DNA from: Trichomonas vaginalis G3
Taxonomy: Eukaryota; Parabasalia; Trichomonadida; Trichomonadidae
Length of the DNA stretch: 64,000 bases
Direction: 5' to 3'
Assembly (NCBI RefSeq): GCF_026262505.1
Contig: NC_067206.1
Location: 17,319,319-17,383,318, forward strand
A program made the translations under genes and the position numbers. The notes beneath the pieces are model-generated. The model was given only the letters and a program-made list of their open reading frames with translations, did no database searches and had not been told where the DNA came from. Below are positions 34,486 to 45,283 of the stretch, piece by piece. Numbering within the stretch: position 1 is the first letter of the stretch; every line of letters begins with the position of its first letter.

Positions 34486-34727
34486 ATGACAAATAAAGTC
34501 ACTGAGCAATGAAACAAAAGTTTTTGGTAGAATACATTAAATCAGGAACTATTCCAGAAGGTTTTTACATTCATACTATGAAGGATGGTAGAGTTCAGTT
34601 TAGAAAGATAAAGCAACCATTAGATAAAGAAGGAATTTTGAGAAAGATTAAACTTCATGAGGACAACATTGCTGAACTTAGGAAGAAGTTAGAAGAGTTG
34701 GAGAAAGCAGACGACAGTGAGGAATAA
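34486..34727 (+). pseudogene. 80-residue coiled protein, right arm, one base lost
   Basis: Twin of 22543-22785. The ATG at 34486 is followed by GTCACTGAGCAATG where the left arm has one more A, so the frame shifts after about six codons. A later in-frame ATG at 34509 would still give a 72-residue protein with the coiled-coil segment, so it may remain functional. Confidence 0.6.
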
Positions 34728-34874
34728 AGCAATGAATTCAACAGGGTGAAAAAAGAGGTGAGAAAACAGGTGAGATCTCACCACTTCACCTAAATTTAAA
34801 TGGATGTTTTCATACGTGTGAGGGTGGTGATATCATTTATTTTTAAGTTTATTTTTTATTTTATTTGGATGTAA

Positions 34875-35159
34875 ATGACAGAACAAAAGCAACTCATACA
34901 AATCGAAAAATATAACAAACATACATTTAAACATTTATTCTTCCTTCCTGAGTATAACATGTTCTTTACACTTCATCCTAGACCAGTAGATTATACATTG
35001 ACTGTGTATAAAGATTGTCATGGTAGTTTTATAAAAACTTATGATGATGAAGGTAAGTTAACAAGACTATGCATTTCAAAACTTGAGAAACTTTATGACT
35101 TCAAGTATGACTACAATAGAGTTAACATTGATGATGAAGATATAGAAGAAAATTTATGA
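34875..35159 (+). CDS. Unrecognised 94-residue protein, right arm
   Basis: The frame is identical in length and sequence to 22111-22395. The upstream region has TTTATTTTTTATTTTATTTG and then ATGTAAATG. An AGATCT module of the GGTGAGATCTCACC type lies about 100 bp upstream (about 34740-34790), between this gene and the coiled-protein gene. Confidence 0.6.
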   Translation: MTEQKQLIQIEKYNKHTFKHLFFLPEYNMFFTLHPRPVDYTLTVYKDCHGSFIKTYDDEGKLTRLCISKLEKLYDFKYDYNRVNIDDEDIEENL

Positions 35160-35353
35160 GAACGTTTATTTTTTTCATTAGTGAGTTCGCTAGTGGGGTG
35201 AAGTGGTTGGCGGCTTTGTAAATATTTAAGGTTAAGCTAGTGTTGTCGTTTGTGTTGTAAAAATATATGTTAATGGTTTCGTAAAGTGTCAAAACCGCTA
35301 AGTGGTGTACGGAGGCGCGCAGTGCCTCAGTACACGACTAACCCATACTAACT

Positions 35354-36408
35354 CCTTAAGTAGTCAAATAACTTTTCTCACTATTTAGGAACAAAAGAAC
35401 AAGAGTTGGAGTACTTTAAGGCAAGATTCTTCCGAAATCTCTCATCGAATGAGAGACTTCGGAAGGACCTTGCCAAATCCTTGAACGCCAATATCCTTGG
35501 AACTGAGCTAGAACCAGGGAGAAGTAGCATACTATAGAGCACGATGGTAATCTCGGAAATGCTTATATCGCCCCAAGCACAATATTTAAGAAGTCTAACT
35601 CATATATACAAGAAGTCAGGCTAAATAGATATTGTGCATATGGTTTGCAGAACTCTCATGATATTTAAAATTCATGTTATCCCAAAAAGGTGACACTTTG
35701 GGTGTATCGTCCATCCCAGGGATGCAAAAATCACATCACCTTGGATCTATACCTCTTTACTTATTTTATGATATTCTTTAATATTATGAAAGTAAATGCA
35801 AACACACCATTATTAAAAAAGAGAAATACAATTTTTTTATTTCATAATTTTTTATTTGAACGGTGAGATGTAAAAAAGAGTTAAGGAAATAAAAATATTG
35901 TAGGTAAGGATATAAATGATTGAATTTTTACGGAGTTTAAATTTTGATATTTTATATGTTGTAGTTAGAAATGTCAAATCAAGCCATGAGTTTAGAAAAA
36001 CAATAATTTCAGGTTATATATTTTGCTGCTGCAATAATTAATGGAAAATCAATTGTAACGGAAAAGAATAAAATGCAATATTTGAAATTTATGAAGATAA
36101 ATGGGCGTGTTGATAACGGTATGAATGATGTTATTCGAGAAATGAGTTTTGTTAAATAAATTGATAACTTTCTATAGAAAACTTGGTATGCGAGATAAAA
36201 TTCTGAGATTTCTGTTTGAGACTGGAACCTGGGAGTAGCGCGAAACTTTTTTATATGTAACTTATATACCATATTTCAATTTCTTTTCCTTTCACATCTT
36301 AGTAAGTCTGCTTTCTTTCTATCTATAATATTAATAAAATCAACTGTTTATTCTTGTAATTTCGTATTTTTGTTACAATTTATTGGAACCTGCTCTTCTT
36401 TTTACTCT
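35354..36408. other. Spacer right of the palindrome
   Basis: A hairpin with apex CTCATCGAATGAG at 35417-35476 is the diverged partner of the one at 21857-21915. Near 35690 the word AAAAAGGTGACACTTTGGG is reminiscent of the short-transposon ends, but no complete end is visible. The remainder is AT-rich with only short frames, for example about 35971-36158, which I do not recognise. Confidence 0.5.
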
Positions 36409-38437
36409 CTAAAGTGTGCGATGCTTTCTTTTATACTTAAAGCTGACCTTTGTAATAGGATTGATAGGCAGTGATGAGTGAGGCATATTGTTATAAAATT
36501 TGATGACTTTGCTTAGATCACGTTGTGATTGACAATTCTTTTCGACAAACGGCCACCATCTTTCGATTTTGCCGTTGGCTTGTGGGGTTCCCGGCTGTAT
36601 GAAAATGTGCTCGATTTTTCTTTCTACCAGTAATGCGTGAAATGTGCTTTTGTTTTCGAGTCCGTTATCGGTCCAAATTGCGAAGTGTTGTAAACGAAAA
36701 CGATAAAAATGGTTTGACAGAAAAGTGACACTTTTCGTGACAAAAAATGGTGCCTTACTTTTTCGTTGTTCGGCAAAGAAGCTGAATCTTATGAGGCAGT
36801 GATTCAGGATCACTGCCTTATAAAGTTCAGTTTCATATAAAATTTAGAGTAATTTGTTATTCTTTTACAATTAATAGTTATAACATTTTACTTCTTTTAG
36901 CGGGGAATGTTTGTTATGGGGTATACATTTGTAATATATACCATATAACAAACATTCCCCGCTAAATTGCTGAGAAACTTTGAAGAAATGTCGAACAATT
37001 TCCTCAAAGTTTCTCAGCTTTATATAAAGTACTAGAGTCTCCTAGGCACTGATTCAGGTTCAGTACCTAGGAGACTCTGGTTCTCTGATTAAAGTACAAA
37101 TTGTTTTCAATTTCTTCCAGAAACGGGAGAAACTTTGTCCGAATAACTTATCATTGGGGCAAAGTTTCTCCCAATATTAATGAGAATTAAAGGGTAAGAG
37201 GTATAAAGGGTCACTATATACCTCTTACCCTGCAATTCCTTCTCAAAATGGGAGAAACTTTGTCCGAATGTTAAACTATTCGGACAAAGTTTCTCCCATT
37301 TGTAGTGGAGATGGAAGGCTTTGAGGTATATTATATTAATATATACCCCAAAGCCTTCCATCTCCACTTGAAAGTGTCCAAACTTTGGGTTAATGTCTTG
37401 CAATTAACCCAAAGTTTTGACACTTTCTGATAGGAATTGCAGGGTAAGAGGTACGTAGTATGAATATGTACCTCTTACACTGCAATTCCTTCATAAAATG
37501 GGAGAAACTTTGTCCGAATGTTAAACTATTCGGACAAAGTTTCTCCCATTTTATGAAGTAATTGGAGGCTATGAGATACTGATGAAATGTCATTAACTCA
37601 TGGCCTCCAATTACTTCCTGAAACTCATAAAAGTGGACCTTACATGCATATAAAATTTGACATGCTGTTTTTTTGGGAAAACAAATTATAATCTATGATT
37701 TTTCTGGATCTATCGTCGATAATTGCGAAGAGATATTTGCCTATGCGTTTCCTCCAATAGTGGATATCAGCATGCCAAATTTTGTGACATTTGGCTGCAA
37801 GATAATCTCTAGGAGTATATTTTTCTTCGATTTTTTCATTTTGAGAGGGTGTACCAGCTATAATTGCTTTATGGATTTTTCTTCCCATCAAATAAGATGG
37901 AGATTCGATTGTTTTTGTGATATATGTTGCTGTTTGTAATGATTCTCTAATAGGATTAATTTCAATGGGAGTTCCTTCAATTTCATGTACTACCTGAACT
38001 AGAGTTGTTCGATCAATTTGATCTAGCCAGCTTCCTGATTGAAAATTTAATTCTCCGTTTTTTTGAATTTCAGATTGATTTTTTTCAAATTCGCCAGGAT
38101 TATGATTTATATTGATAAAATCTGTTCTGATTTTCTGAATAATTTGATTAATTCCGACATTTGCCATTAAATCTTTCAAATTTGCATATGCCTGAGCCAC
38201 AACAAGATTAATTTCGATTGGCTTTCGGCCCCGTTTTGGTTTTAATTCTAAATTATGTTCATTAACAAGTTTTTTGAACATAGTCTTTGAAATTTCTCGG
38301 TAAGATCCGTTATTAAAACGAGCTTTTTTACAAACGTCTTTAAGTTTCTTACCCTCATTAATTTGCTTAACAGATTCTTTGAGCCACTCAAGATCAATTA
38401 ATTTTCTTGATGGTCTATGCCAATGGTATTTACTCAT
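36409..38437 (-). pseudogene. IS-like D34E integrase-type transposase, split by hairpin array
   Basis: A DDE transposase with a retroviral/IS481-like integrase core. The N-terminal part (38437 down to about 37650) has a helix-turn-helix-like start (IDLEWLKESVKQINEGKK), a basic PKRGRKP segment and the first catalytic Asp in IWHADIHYW, followed by YLFAIIDDRSR. The C-terminal part (about 36700 down to 36409) has the second Asp in FAIWTDNGLENKS and the Glu in ANGKIERWW, 34 residues apart. Between them lie about 900 bp of hairpins that separate first and second Asp. It is related to the plus-strand gene at 38626-39945 but clearly diverged. Confidence 0.85.
36788..37618. repeat. Array of 12 alternating hairpins
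   Basis: Twelve consecutive inverted repeats of 36-65 bp, at about 36788, 36899, 36967, 37030, 37125, 37178, 37245, 37304, 37370, 37431, 37493 and 37557. After the first two (both class I type), class II and class I alternate strictly to the end. Class I has stems around GAGGTA or GAGGCACTGATTCA words near the apex. Class II has GAGAAACTTTGTCCGAAT or AACTTTGGGTTAATGTC stems. Most arms are perfect for 18-27 bp. It interrupts the transposase gene between its first and second catalytic Asp. Confidence 0.9.
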
Positions 38438-38467
38438 TAAAATTTACAAAAAATTTACAAAAAAACC

Positions 38468-38513
38468 GTCTCATACCGAAATGGTAAACGAAAAAGTGCC
38501 ATTTTTTGGCGCG
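38468..38513. repeat. Transposon left terminal repeat
   Basis: TCTCATACCGAAATGG, then AAACGAAAAAGTGCC and TTTTTTGGCGCGC. This matches the TATCTCATACCGAAATGG..AAAAAGTGACATTTTTGGCGCC end of short transposons A-E. It stands 113 bp before the plus-strand transposase, so that gene belongs to the family that mobilises A-E or to a close relative. Confidence 0.75.
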
Positions 38514-38625
38514 CATTTTTTTCATTATCCTAATTTATATAGGCCTATAATATTCTCATAAATTCAAATATATTTCTATAAATATAGATATATAAATATT
38601 CATTTCTCAAAAAAAAACTTTTTAA

Positions 38626-39945
38626 ATGGCCCAACGAAAAAGAACTATTTCGAGCCGAGAAGCATTAGTTCAAGCAAATTTAGATGCACATGATGCTTTT
38701 CTTCATGGTCGTATTAATCCTGAACAAATTACAAAAGAGTGGTGTTTAAATACATTGACATTATTAGAATCTGGAGAAAATTTAAAAAGAACACTCAGAA
38801 ATGTCGAAATTCAAGATTCACAAGGAAGACGATATATAACTTCAACAATTTCAAAGCCCACATTTTACAAAGCTCTCAAATTTCAGAATCTTGTAACAAA
38901 ATTCAAACCAGGAAGAAAAACAAAAGAATTACATCTTCTTATAATTGAAAGTATTGACAATATGAAGAAGATTACGGAAAAATTACCAGGAATTAATTCA
39001 ATTATCAGTAAAATGAGATAAGATATAATTATGGTGAGACAAAACCGCAATCAATTTGAAAATATTAAATCACAAATTAATATTGATGATAAAAATTCAA
39101 TTAAAGATGCTCTCAAAAATTTCAATGGTTGGTTTTATCAAATTGACAGAGAAAATTTAACATCAAACGATACAAGCATTATCCCATCCCAAACAGTCGA
39201 TTTTACTGATATCACACCAACTCTCATTTCGGCGGTTTATTTGAATCCAGATTGTCCTTTTTATTCATATCGTGATGGAAGGAAATACTACAAATTATTT
39301 ATAAACCCAGAAAATCCACCTCCAATTGAACCACAAGAAAAAATCACTCAATGTCAAGCAAAAAATATTTTTGAAATATTACACTGTGATATTCATTATT
39401 TTCGTCATGAAATTGGAAATTATTTGTATTTGATAATCGACGATAGAAGCCGTTATATCGTCGATTTTCAATTTCTTAAACAAAAATCTGCATCAAATAC
39501 AACTTTTGTTGCACAAAGAGCAATTAATGCATTAGGTTTTGCACCTTTTGCATTTTGGACCGATAATGATCTCGAAAATTTTGGAGAATTTCAAAATTTT
39601 CTTGATCGAAATCAAATTGAACATATAACAATCACTCCATATACGTCTCGCCAAAATGGAAGGGTCGAGCGTATATGGCCTGATATCGAAAAACACTCAA
39701 GTAGCAAGTCGGATGTTATAATTTGGATCAACTTTTACAACAACAAGCCACATTCGCAATTACCAAAGAACCCAAACACAAACACAAACTTTACACCACG
39801 AGAATTCCTCATTCATGAAAAAAATAACTTTTGGAATCTTGTTGAAGACAAAGAAAATCCGAAATGGATTGTCGAACACGAAGAGCGCGACCTAAAAGAG
39901 GATCTCGCTAACTTCAGAAGGAAAAATCGAAATACAAGACATTAA
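38626..39945 (+). pseudogene. IS-like D34E integrase-type transposase with one in-frame stop
   Basis: A 440-codon gene interrupted only by TAA at 39019-39021; both sides are in the same frame. Catalytic residues: Asp in EILHCDIHYF, Asp in FAFWTDNDLEN, Glu in RQNGRVERIW, with 34 residues between the last two. YLYLIIDDRSR follows the first Asp. The order fits rve/IS481-like transposases. The left terminal repeat is at 38468; a right terminal repeat was not found before 41390. With the standard genetic code the stop would prevent a full product. Confidence 0.85.
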
Positions 39946-41073
39946 ATAATTTAATAAAAATTAATTTTTATATATTTAAAAGTTTTTTGAATAATCACAT
40001 AATACACATGCTAGAGAAATTGAATATTATGATTAAAATCTGTAAATGAGAGGTTTTTAGAAAATTGAAAGATATGAGAACAATAGAACTTAAAATTTGA
40101 AAAAAAGAGATTGTATTTGAACTGGTAGAACTTGTAGATCAGGCTGTATAAAAATGTTCTGTTATAGGCGGGAAACTTTGTCTGAATAGTTTAACATTCA
40201 GACAAAGTTTCCCGCTGTCAGAAAGGGAACCAGAGGGTGAGATATATATCGATAGACTATATATCTCTCGATTGCGGGACAAATTTGCCAAGTGTCACTT
40301 TTCAATAACCTTAAATTACGCTTTTCTAATTTTTAAAAAAAATAACCTTAAATTATATTTGAAGAAATTATGTCTATGATATATGTTTTATGCTAGAATC
40401 TTGGAGTTTTCATGCACTACACAAGAGCTCCAAGGTTCCAAGAGTGAATGCTCAATAGCAATTATAGAGATGTACCTTTTCAAAATGACTTTTACTGATT
40501 AAATTTAATCAATAGAAGACATTTTGAAAAGGTACCTCTACAATTAGATATACAAGAGATTCAAAGCTTCATTTCAGATAGATTTGAAACTTTGAAACTC
40601 TTGGTAGATTTTGAGTGAATGCTGACAATCCTCACTACATTGATATTTTTCAATTTTTCTTTCAAAAAACGAAAATTTACGAGCTATACTATAAGCCAAA
40701 AAATATTATCATTTTACCTAAGAAAATTGGTATATAAATCTTGGATGTCAAAAAATTGAGAGAATGTCAGAAATTGGTAAGTGCACCCTTAATATACAAT
40801 GATTTTTTTCACTGGATAATGCAAGTCGAATGCAATATTAAAATAAAGCTGAAAGAGGTGTATCAACTAAAAATTGTAAACTGAAAAGCCACTTTTTCTC
40901 ACTTTTTCCCTCATTTTCGCCTGGAGTAGGGGTAATTTTGGCTAAAAGTGACACGCCTGTAAAAAGTGACACACCCGTGAAGGGTGTGATTACCGATCGG
41001 TAATTTCGACAGTTTAGAATTTAAAATTTTTTATGGAACTGTTGCGAGTTTCATAAAGAATTTAAGGAATATA
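39946..41073. repeat. Spacer with two hairpin pairs
   Basis: A class II then class I pair lies at about 40157-40290 (GCGGGAAACTTTGTCTGAAT arms, then a worn GAGATATATATC unit). A second pair is at about 40470-40542 (AGAGATGTACCTTTTCAAAA arms) and about 40549-40602 (CAAGAGATTCAAAG / CTTTGAAACTCTTG). The rest is AT-rich; near 40950 the word AAAAGTGACAC occurs twice. No gene seen. Confidence 0.6.
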
Positions 41074-41273
41074 AGCAAAGATTTGAATCAAAATCTTAGA
41101 CCTAAGCCGCTCGATTCGCTCGCGGCTTCCGCGAATTACAGATCAGCAAAGATTTGAATCAAAATCTTAGACCTAAGCCGCTCGATTCGCTCGCGGCTTC
41201 CGCGAATTACAGATCAGCAAAGATTTGAATCAAAATCTTCGAACTAAGCCGATCGCTTCGCTCGCGGCTTTCT
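41074..41273. repeat. 71-bp tandem repeat, 2.8 copies
   Basis: Copies start at 41074, 41145 and 41216 with AGCAAAGATTTGAATCAAAA. Each contains the small hairpin AAGCCGCTCGATTCGCTCG plus CGGCTT. The first two copies are identical; the third differs at a few positions and ends early. Confidence 0.9.
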
Positions 41274-41390
41274 TTATTATTTTAAATTTGCATATTTCCA
41301 TCAAAAGTTCATAAGGTAAAAAATTTCGTTTATATTATTGCAAAATAAAATCTTCATTATCAAAATAATATTAAATGAAAAAAAAAAAAA

Positions 41391-41436
41391 AGGTAGTGGG
41401 GCTTCCAGGGGCTGCGCCCCTTCTAGCCCCTAAAAA
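41391..41436. repeat. Left terminal inverted repeat of Mav2
   Basis: AGGTAGTGGGGCTTCCAGGG, then GCTGCGCCCC and TCTAGCCCC after a run of A. It forms a GC hairpin and matches the right end of Mav1 read on the opposite strand. The similarity covers about 45 bp. Confidence 0.75.
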
Positions 41437-41482
41437 AACCTAGAGGAGAACTAAAAAATTATATAGTAAGAAATTAAAGTTT

Positions 41483-42987
41483 TTATTCGATAAGAACGAC
41501 ATCGCTATCGTTTTCTTCTTCCTCCTCCTCTTCTTCATAGTCAGTATCTGATGGCTCTTTGTCAGCCACATGACCAGCAACAAATATTGAGACAAATTGT
41601 TTCTTTGGCTTTGTTAGCAGGAACTTTTGATGGTCGTAGAACACGAATTCTACATTTTGAAAATGTTGTGCTGAGTATTCTGTGAAATGGGAAATTGGAA
41701 TTGGTTCTCCCATGCCAAAACCAGCAATGGACGCGAACAAAACATCGTCTTCGACTCTTGCAGGTTTGTCAATTGCAACAGTAGTTATTATGTGGGTTTT
41801 CCTTCACATCCTGCAAGAGATTGTACATGATAGATTGCTTTTTCTTCCCCCTCAGGAACTGAAAGTGTGAAATGGAATGAGAGTTCTCCATATTCATTTG
41901 CTTCTTCGTAATAGTTGTATGTTGTAGGATACACCAATTGAAATTTTCCTATTCTTGTTTCCCTCAGGTGTTGTCTATATTGCTTGGGAAAACATAAAAT
42001 AAATTGCTCTATAGCTTGTGTTGCTATTAGATTGGTTGTAACTGGTAATTTTGAGGCGAAAAGGTCTACAAGAACACCGGGATTTTTTATGTCGTTTTCA
42101 ATTGGTTTAACAGATTCTATGACTTTGTTAAACATTTCACTATAATCTGAGTTGTCTTCGACTCCCCAATTGTTAAGAAGTTTATACAACAATTTCAGTC
42201 TTTTCATGGCGTATTTTCTTTGAATGGATTCGGGTAGCGAGAGGTTACAGTCGTCGCTTTGTGTTTCGTTACTCGAATATTGTTCAAGAGAAATTAAATC
42301 TTGAAATTGTGCTCTTGTTAACATACTTGTAGAACTATGTGAAACTTGTTCTGGTGCTGGTTGTAAATCTGTTTCAGATGTTTCTGTTGTGTTTTGAGAA
42401 GAAGAAGAACTCAAATTGTTGGACAATTTGTCTTGAATTGTAGAACTATGTGAAACTTGTTCTGGTGCTGGTTGTAAATCTGTTTGGACAACTGTATCTG
42501 TTGTGTTTTGAGAAGAAGAACTCAAATTGTTGGACAATTTGTCTTGAATTGTAGAACTATGTGAAACTTGTTCTGGTGCTGTTTGGACAACTGTATCTGT
42601 TGTGTTTTGAGAAGAAGAACTCAAATTGTTGGACAATTTGTTTGCAATTGTAGAACTATGTGAAACTTGTTCTGGTGCTGTTTGGACAACTGTATCTGTT
42701 GTGTTTTGAGAAGAAGAACTCAAATTGTTGGACAATTTGTTTGCAATTGTATGAGGAAGTTGCTTTGGTATTATAGGAGGTCGTAAGGGTTTTGAGAATG
42801 GTGAGACATAAGTTGTAGGAACTTTAACTGCAGAGGTAGTCGACGAATTGTTTGCAATTGTATGAGGAAGTTGCTTTGGTATTATAGGAGGTCGTAAGGG
42901 TTTTGAGAATGGTGAGACATAAGTTGTAGGAACTTTAACTGCAGAGGTAGTCGACGAATTGTTTGCGACATTTTTTCTTCCTTCCAT
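41483..42987 (-). pseudogene. Repeat-containing Maverick protein, one frameshift
   Basis: About 500 residues from the ATG at 42987. The N-terminal half is built of repeats: two copies of a 40-residue unit with VPTTYVSPFSKPLRPP, then about four or five copies with KLSNNLSSSSQNTT and PEQVSHSST. A folded-looking C-terminal half follows (from about AMKRLKLLYKLLNNWGVED), then an acidic tail (DYEEEEEEEENDSD). One base is missing in a C run near 41790, which divides the frame. No family recognised; it is the first gene inside the left terminal repeat. Confidence 0.65.
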
Positions 42988-43457
42988 TATGAAAAATGAA
43001 CTGTTTTTTTCGGACTACTCATAGAAAAGTTTAAAATAAACGGTTTTTACCAACGGAGACCCCCTCTATTTTTTTATTTTATTTAATAGTTACCGTTGGC
43101 AAACCGTTCCATCTCAAATATTGAATGAACTATAAACGTTTTTTGTTTTCTATATATACTTTTTTGTCCAACGGTAAAACTTTTTACACAACGGTTTTTG
43201 AGAGTCGTCGCCGTTGACTTTTTTGTAGAGCACTCAAAATAGTATAACTTTGTCCGGACAACTAAGGGTCTATCGTCGCTACAGGAAAAGTTACAGGCGT
43301 TCCAAGGAAGTATACTTTGAGAAGCCTTTTCCCTTATAGAATGAGATAGGACGGTTATTTTACAAAACTGACAACACTTTGACCGAGTAGTTTTTTGTGC
43401 TGAACAAAAAGTGTCATATAAACATCTGTCAAAAACCGCTTTTTAACTTCACTTAAA
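42988..43457. promoter_or_regulatory. Divergent intergenic region with AACGGT words
   Basis: 470 bp between two divergent genes without coding signs. The words AACGGT or ACCGTT occur at least six times between 43040 and 43235, in both orientations, in a T-rich background. This may be a shared regulatory region; Myb-like factors of trichomonads bind related sequences, but the link is only suggestive. Confidence 0.35.
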
Positions 43458-45260
43458 ATGCCACGTAAGCTACGTAAGAATATACGTAAGAGGAAGGGAG
43501 CATTGAAACATCCAATAGTAAAACTGACACCACAACAACAGTTGCAACAACAAATGATGAATGACCCCACTATGTTGCAACAAATGTCAAGCAACCCTAT
43601 GCTTTTAAACCGAGTTATTGGTGCACAGAGTGGAGGTTTAAGAGCGGCACTTTTAGCGAAAATGGCAGGCTATGGTGGAGCTGCAGACGGAACAGCTTAT
43701 AACCCTCAAAGTCAAATGAATTTGAGTTCACTCAAAAATCAAATAACAGATGTCAAAAAGTCAAACATAGACATACAGAAACAAATAAGTGAAAACGAAA
43801 AGAAACTAGAATATGACAGACACACAAAGAAACTCAATGAGTTAAACGTAGAGAAAAAGAAGAAAGAAGAACAACTGAAAGAACTAAGTACAGAGGAATA
43901 TGCGAAAAAAGTGTCAGAAAAAGCAGCAGAAGTAGCAAAAATGGAACAAGATGTTATAAATTTGAAAAACCATACTACTCAATATAAAGTACTGAAAGAT
44001 GAAGAGATAAAACAAAAAGCCCTGAAGACATATATGGATAGCGATGAGTATAAAAAAGAAGTTGAAGCAAATGTAAAGGCAGAAAAACTTTTACAGTTGC
44101 AAAACCAAACCGTACAGTATGAAAACTTAGCACAAGAAAGTAAAAATAACGACGCAGCCATGCAAAAGGCAATGAAAAGCGCAGAATATATAAAAGCTAA
44201 TAATGACTGGTTAGATGCCCAAGCCAACGCTAAAGCAGCCCAACTTATAGGGTCAATAAGGACAAAAATACAAGCGGATGAAGACAGTTCAAATGAAGCT
44301 TTAATGAATGCTGACTTTAAGAACGCCTTCGAAGCTCTTCATAGTAAGGTGAAACTAGTGAACGACTTCTCATCTGGAAAGAAACTGAAGTCTGAAGGTT
44401 TCGACAAAGAGTTAAGAGAAGTAGCACAAAATATGACGAAAATAACAGATGCAGCAACGAGACAGGCAGTTCAAAGTGCCTATGACGCCGTTAGAGCAAC
44501 TGTTGTGGAAAGTCAAGAAAAAGAGTTACAACAGACCAAAACAGACCTAGTAAATGCTTTCTTAAAAAACGAAAAGTCAGGTAGGACATTATGCTGCAGA
44601 TGGAACATATGTGCCAGCTGGTGGAACTTATATACCACCAAACCCTCCAAGAGAAGCACCTGCACCAGGACTACCTAAAACATTTACATCGTCACATGGA
44701 CACAGACACAGGCATGCACCAAAACCACACAACAACCAACAGTTCAAACACACAACCAACAGTTCAAAACACTGCACCACAACCAACAGTTCAAAACACT
44801 GCACCACAACCAACAGTTCAAAACACTGCACACAACCAACAGTTCAAAACACTGCACAGCAACAACCACAAACAGAGCAAGGACATAAAAGAAGTAGAGA
44901 ACAAGGAAACCAAGAATTCTTAAAAATGCTTAAGGAAGACTATGGTTACCCAGATACTCTTGACTTTAGTGACAGATATAAAGAAGCTATTAGAAAGTTC
45001 AAGGAAGGAAATACTGACCCGAACCTATTTAGCTTTATGGTTCAGCACCAAATGGGATATAATTTCAAACCTGGAAAATACAAGCTCGCTAAGGGATATG
45101 ATTTAATAGCATATCATCCAAATGACATGATGAATTTACTCCGAGATATTTGGTGTCAGAGCTAAATGATAATTCAACTCTCTTCATGAAACGCGTAAAA
45201 AATAGAGACGGAACGAAAGAAGAAAGGTTATGATGCGGATGACTTAATAGGGAACTTTTA
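43458..45260 (+). pseudogene. Long coiled-coil Maverick protein, frameshifted
   Basis: It starts at the ATG at 43458 with a very basic N terminus (MPRKLRKNIRKRKG). It continues with Gln/Met-rich sequence and then a long charged helical region (about residues 90-300, rich in K, E, A and Q) that should be coiled coil. It shifts frame near 44580, goes through a Pro-rich stretch and a 27-bp repeat coding PQPTVQNTA (about 44755-44850), shifts again, and ends with a folded-looking region (YPDTLDFSDRYKEAIRKF). The last frame ends near 45260. No family recognised. A basic head and coiled-coil body suggest a DNA-contacting structural protein (inference). Confidence 0.6.
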
Positions 45261-45283
45261 AAAACGGTCTCGGAATATATGAA

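Larger units (their letters stand above)
21917..35353. repeat. Giant palindrome, 13.4 kb
   Basis: The outer words AGTTAGTATGGG (21917) and CCCATACTAACT (ending 35353) and everything between them mirror each other around a spacer at about 29384-29444. Arms are about 7.47 kb (left) and 5.91 kb (right); the difference comes from repeat-number changes, for example a 627-bp tandem duplication in the left arm (24568-25194 and 25195-25821). Each arm, from outside in, has two small genes, a 24-bp tandem repeat, a gene fragment, satellite with AGATCT modules, a KilA-N fragment and more satellite. Arm genes are nearly identical, implying recent duplication or ongoing conversion. Confidence 0.95.

Noticed and set aside
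37107-37593. Two minus-strand frames with KWEKLCPNSLTFGQSFSHF repeats
   Set aside because: These are translations of class II hairpin stems, not genes.
40280-40330. Right terminal repeat for the 38626-39945 transposon
   Set aside because: GTGTCACTTTTCAATAACCTTAAATTACGC is only loosely like the family's right end, lacks CGAAATGG and has no matching 16-bp duplication.
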